The position numbers were made by a program, and so were the translations under genes. A DNA stretch of 36,286 nt, from contig JAHJGZ010000048.1 of the NCBI GenBank assembly GCA_018823795.1, positions 1-36,286 on the forward strand. Reading direction: 5' to 3'. The notes below the pieces were generated by a model. The model saw only the letters and a program-made list of their open reading frames with translations, did no database searches and was not told the origin of the DNA. Source of the DNA: Candidatus Omnitrophota bacterium (lineage in GTDB: Bacteria; Omnitrophota; Omnitrophia; JAHJGZ01). Below, piece after piece: positions 34,258 to 36,286 of the stretch. Numbering within the stretch: the stretch's first letter is position 1; each line of letters opens with the position of its first letter.

Positions 34258-36286
34258 ATGAAAATTTTGATATATGCGATTATCATTTTATTGACGCCGG
34301 TGTTGCTCTGCGGCTTTATTGATACGCTTTCGTCAGAAACGGAGGAAGGCAATATATATTATGAGGCGGGGGAGTATGAGAAAGCGATGGAAATCTATCG
34401 GCGAATGCTCATTGATCATCCCGATTCTATTGCTGTACGTTATAACATAGCAAATGTGTTGTATCAAGTGGGTAAATATAAAGAAGCGCTTATTGAGATA
34501 AATAAAATGCTCGAACGTACTGATGTTGTAGAAATGCGAGTGCGTTTATTATACAACAGTGGCAATGCGTATTATCGAGTTGGTGATTTTGATAAGGCGA
34601 TACGTGCTTATAAAGAATGTTTAAAATTAGATCCTTATGATGAAGACGCAAAATTTAACTTGGAATTTGTATTGCGCAAAAAACAAATCATGGAAGAAAC
34701 GCATGACCAACGGAAGATACAGAAAAAAAAGAAGATCAAAAAGGAAGACAACGGGACGGAAAAGAAACCAAAAATAATTACTCAAGATAAAGGCATCAAG
34801 GATCAAAAAGAGATAACGGAGAAAGCAAAAAAGAAGAAAAAAAAGAACAAGACCATGAAGAAGGGGCGGCCGTTAAAAGTGTTTTTAGATAGGGCGAAGA
34901 GAGGGACGTGGGCGGACTCAGACAAGAAGGCAGTTTCCCTCGAAGACGCCGACCATTTTTTTATTTCTGCATCTGAGAAGGGGATTTCTAAAATATTTTC
35001 ATATCGTATTGCAGACAATCGGCTAATACCATGTGGTTATTACGGAGGGCATCGTGATGGTATCACCTATGTTAATGCTACGGGATTATTCGATGAAAAA
35101 AATAACCCCATACTTATATCAGCTTCACGTGACAGGACGGTGAAGTTGTTTAGCTTTAATCCTGAAATAAAAATGACAAAAAAATTAGCGAGTTTTGACG
35201 AACATCGCAAGACGGTTAATTATGCACAATATACCGGCTTGACTGACAGTGAGGACAATTATATTTTTGTAACTGCGTCTGATGATGGGACTATTTCATT
35301 CTTTAGTTTCAATTTAACTACATATGCGACAAGGTTATTGTCGACTTATAGTGAATATCATGGCAATGTTACTGCGGTACGTTATGATGGTTTGACCAGC
35401 GCAGACCTTGACCTTATATTTGTTGCATCATTCCGACGCAATATAGTGCAATTGTTTAGTTTTAATAGTGTAACAAATAAGACGCAGAAATTTAGTAGCT
35501 TCGATTTGTATAAAGATCCTCTGAGCACGGTACGTTATACAGGTCTTACCCGTGAAAACGGTGATCATATTTTTGTGTCAGCGGTTCATAAAACAGTACA
35601 GTTATTTTCACTCAATATCGAATCAAAAAAAACAGAAAAGCTGGCAACTTATTTCTCTCACTCAGAAAAAGTTGTCGATGTCCAATTTACCGGGCTCATG
35701 CATTTAGAATCTGGTGATCCCCTGTTTGTAACTGCATCACAGGATCACACGGTACAGTTATTCACCTATAATATTGATGGCAATAAAACTAAAAAATTAG
35801 CAACGTATAAGGGACATATCGGCCCCGTTACATCGGTGCAGTATACCGGATTGATTGATACGGAAGGTAATCACATATTTGTATCATCGTCGGCAAGTAA
35901 TACCATTCATCTTTTCAACTATAATGAGCAGTCTAATGAAACAAAAACAATGACTATTTATCGTGGCCTTAAAGGTGAAGCTCTTTTTGTACGCTATATC
36001 GGGGTGTGGACAGTGGACGATGAGGATGCTGAGGATGATCGGGAAGATCAGGAAGATCAGGAAGAGGAAGAGGATAAAGAAGAAACGTTAGGGGAAGGGA
36101 AGGAAGATCAGGAAGAGGATAAAGAAGAAAAGCCAGGGGAAGGGCGGGGAGAAGAAGAAGACCAGGGAGAAGAAGGAGCGGACCAGGGAGAAGGAGCGGA
36201 CCAGGGAGAAGGAGCGGACCAGGGAGAAGGAGCGGACCAGGGAGAAGGAGCAGACCAGGGAGAAGGAGCAGACCAGGGAGAAGGAG
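34258..36286 (+). CDS. TPR / seven-repeat propeller / DQGEGA-repeat protein (3' end beyond window)
   Basis: Not in the ORF track, because no stop occurs before the window ends; 676 codons are open. The order is as follows. Residues 1-18 form a hydrophobic signal or anchor ('ILIYAIIILLTPVLL'). TPR units span about 32-150 ('YYEAGEYEKAMEIYRRML', 'YNSGNAYYRVGDFDKAIRAY'). A Lys-rich linker spans about 160-215. Seven repeats of about 51 residues span about 230-580, each with a strand like 'IFVTASDDGTISFFSFN' followed by a conserved 'VxxVxYTGL'. From about 585 the tail is Asp/Glu-rich and then becomes a DQGEGA repeat. The repeats look like degenerate WD40 blades (GH and D.TV.LF but no WD), so a seven-bladed beta-propeller is likely. 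The TPR part fits BatC/BatE, which normally sit here. The propeller fusion is an unusual addition; function is inferred only. Confidence 0.8.
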   Translation, partial: MKILIYAIIILLTPVLLCGFIDTLSSETEEGNIYYEAGEYEKAMEIYRRMLIDHPDSIAVRYNIANVLYQVGKYKEALIEINKMLERTDVVEMRVRLLYNSGNAYYRVGDFDKAIRAYKECLKLDPYDEDAKFNLEFVLRKKQIMEETHDQRKIQKKKKIKKEDNGTEKKPKIITQDKGIKDQKEITEKAKKKKKKNKTMKKGRPLKVFLDRAKRGTWADSDKKAVSLEDADHFFISASEKGISKIFSYRIADNRLIPCGYYGGHRDGITYVNATGLFDEKNNPILISASRDRTVKLFSFNPEIKMTKKLASFDEHRKTVNYAQYTGLTDSEDNYIFVTASDDGTISFFSFNLTTYATRLLSTYSEYHGNVTAVRYDGLTSADLDLIFVASFRRNIVQLFSFNSVTNKTQKFSSFDLYKDPLSTVRYTGLTRENGDHIFVSAVHKTVQLFSLNIESKKTEKLATYFSHSEKVVDVQFTGLMHLESGDPLFVTASQDHTVQLFTYNIDGNKTKKLATYKGHIGPVTSVQYTGLIDTEGNHIFVSSSASNTIHLFNYNEQSNETKTMTIYRGLKGEALFVRYIGVWTVDDEDAEDDREDQEDQEEEEDKEETLGEGKEDQEEDKEEKPGEGRGEEEDQGEEGADQGEGADQGEGADQGEGADQGEGADQGEGADQGEG
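36160..36286 (+). repeat. 18-bp tandem repeat encoding DQGEGA
   Basis: Starts with one degenerate 21-base unit (36160-36180), then copies of GACCAGGGAGAAGGAGCG from 36181 to the end: five full units and one cut by the window edge. The first three full units are identical; from the fourth on GCG becomes GCA. The repeat stays in frame in the terminal ORF. The array continues beyond the window, so its full length is unknown. Confidence 0.9.

Noticed and set aside
34803-35018. 71-aa minus-strand ORF
   Set aside because: Antisense to the Lys-rich linker of the terminal ORF; its Phe run simply mirrors the poly-Lys codons.
36160-36286. CRISPR array
   Set aside because: The 18-bp units are contiguous with no spacers and stay in frame as DQGEGA in a long ORF.

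Overview
The window reads as a stretch of chromosome from a Gram-negative-type bacterium of moderate to low GC. It carries periplasm-directed HtrA, PilT, AddAB-type repair enzymes and a MoxR/Bat operon. The gene mix and the many small orphan proteins would fit a candidate-phylum lineage such as Omnitrophota, but that is only an impression because no marker was searched. Nearly every gene lies on the + strand; the one clear exception is a diguanylate cyclase. I saw no tRNA, rRNA, CRISPR array, insertion sequence or integrase.

Layout. (1) 1-3683: the C-terminal end of an AddA/UvrD-type helicase-nuclease, and a complete AddB-like nuclease with an iron-sulfur cysteine set, overlapping by 4 bases. 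(2) 3684-6309: a run of small orphan genes. It holds a membrane-anchored unknown behind a good promoter that leaves almost no leader, a secreted unknown, a free-standing EF-Tu domain-2-like protein, a zinc-ribbon-like mini-ORF separated by one in-frame stop from an 89-aa ORF, and a Cys-cluster protein. (3) 6310-8187: pilT, a TPR protein and a tiny two-helix membrane protein. (4) 8188-13689: recA, an HtrA/DegP-type protease and alaS. (5) 13707-23313: a joined histidine-tryptophan block, hisD-hisB-hisH-hisA-(membrane protein)-hisF-hisI-trpE-trpG-trpD-trpC-trpF, with tiny gaps or overlaps and a probable internal promoter before trpD. hisG, hisC, hisE and trpBA are not in the window. (6) 23303-26832: an NtrB-like kinase, an NtrC-like sigma-54 activator, and a convergent GGDEF protein. 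(7) 26833-29153: an intergenic region with a 12-bp inverted repeat, then dnaK alone with a clear intrinsic terminator. (8) 29199-36286: a MoxR/Bat operon (MoxR ATPase, DUF58, BatD-like protein, two VWA proteins), followed by an open ORF running off the end.

The most unusual item is that last ORF, which is absent from the supplied ORF track because it has no stop codon in the window. In the position normally held by a BatC/BatE TPR protein it encodes an N-terminal signal or anchor, TPR repeats, a Lys-rich linker, seven regular repeats of about 51 residues that look like a WD40-type beta-propeller, an acidic tail and an 18-bp tandem repeat encoding DQGEGA. Together with the upstream MoxR and VWA genes it suggests a Bat-type cell-envelope system with a built-in propeller scaffold.

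Functional calls for conserved enzymes rest on motifs read directly. Calls for orphan genes are deliberately left open.
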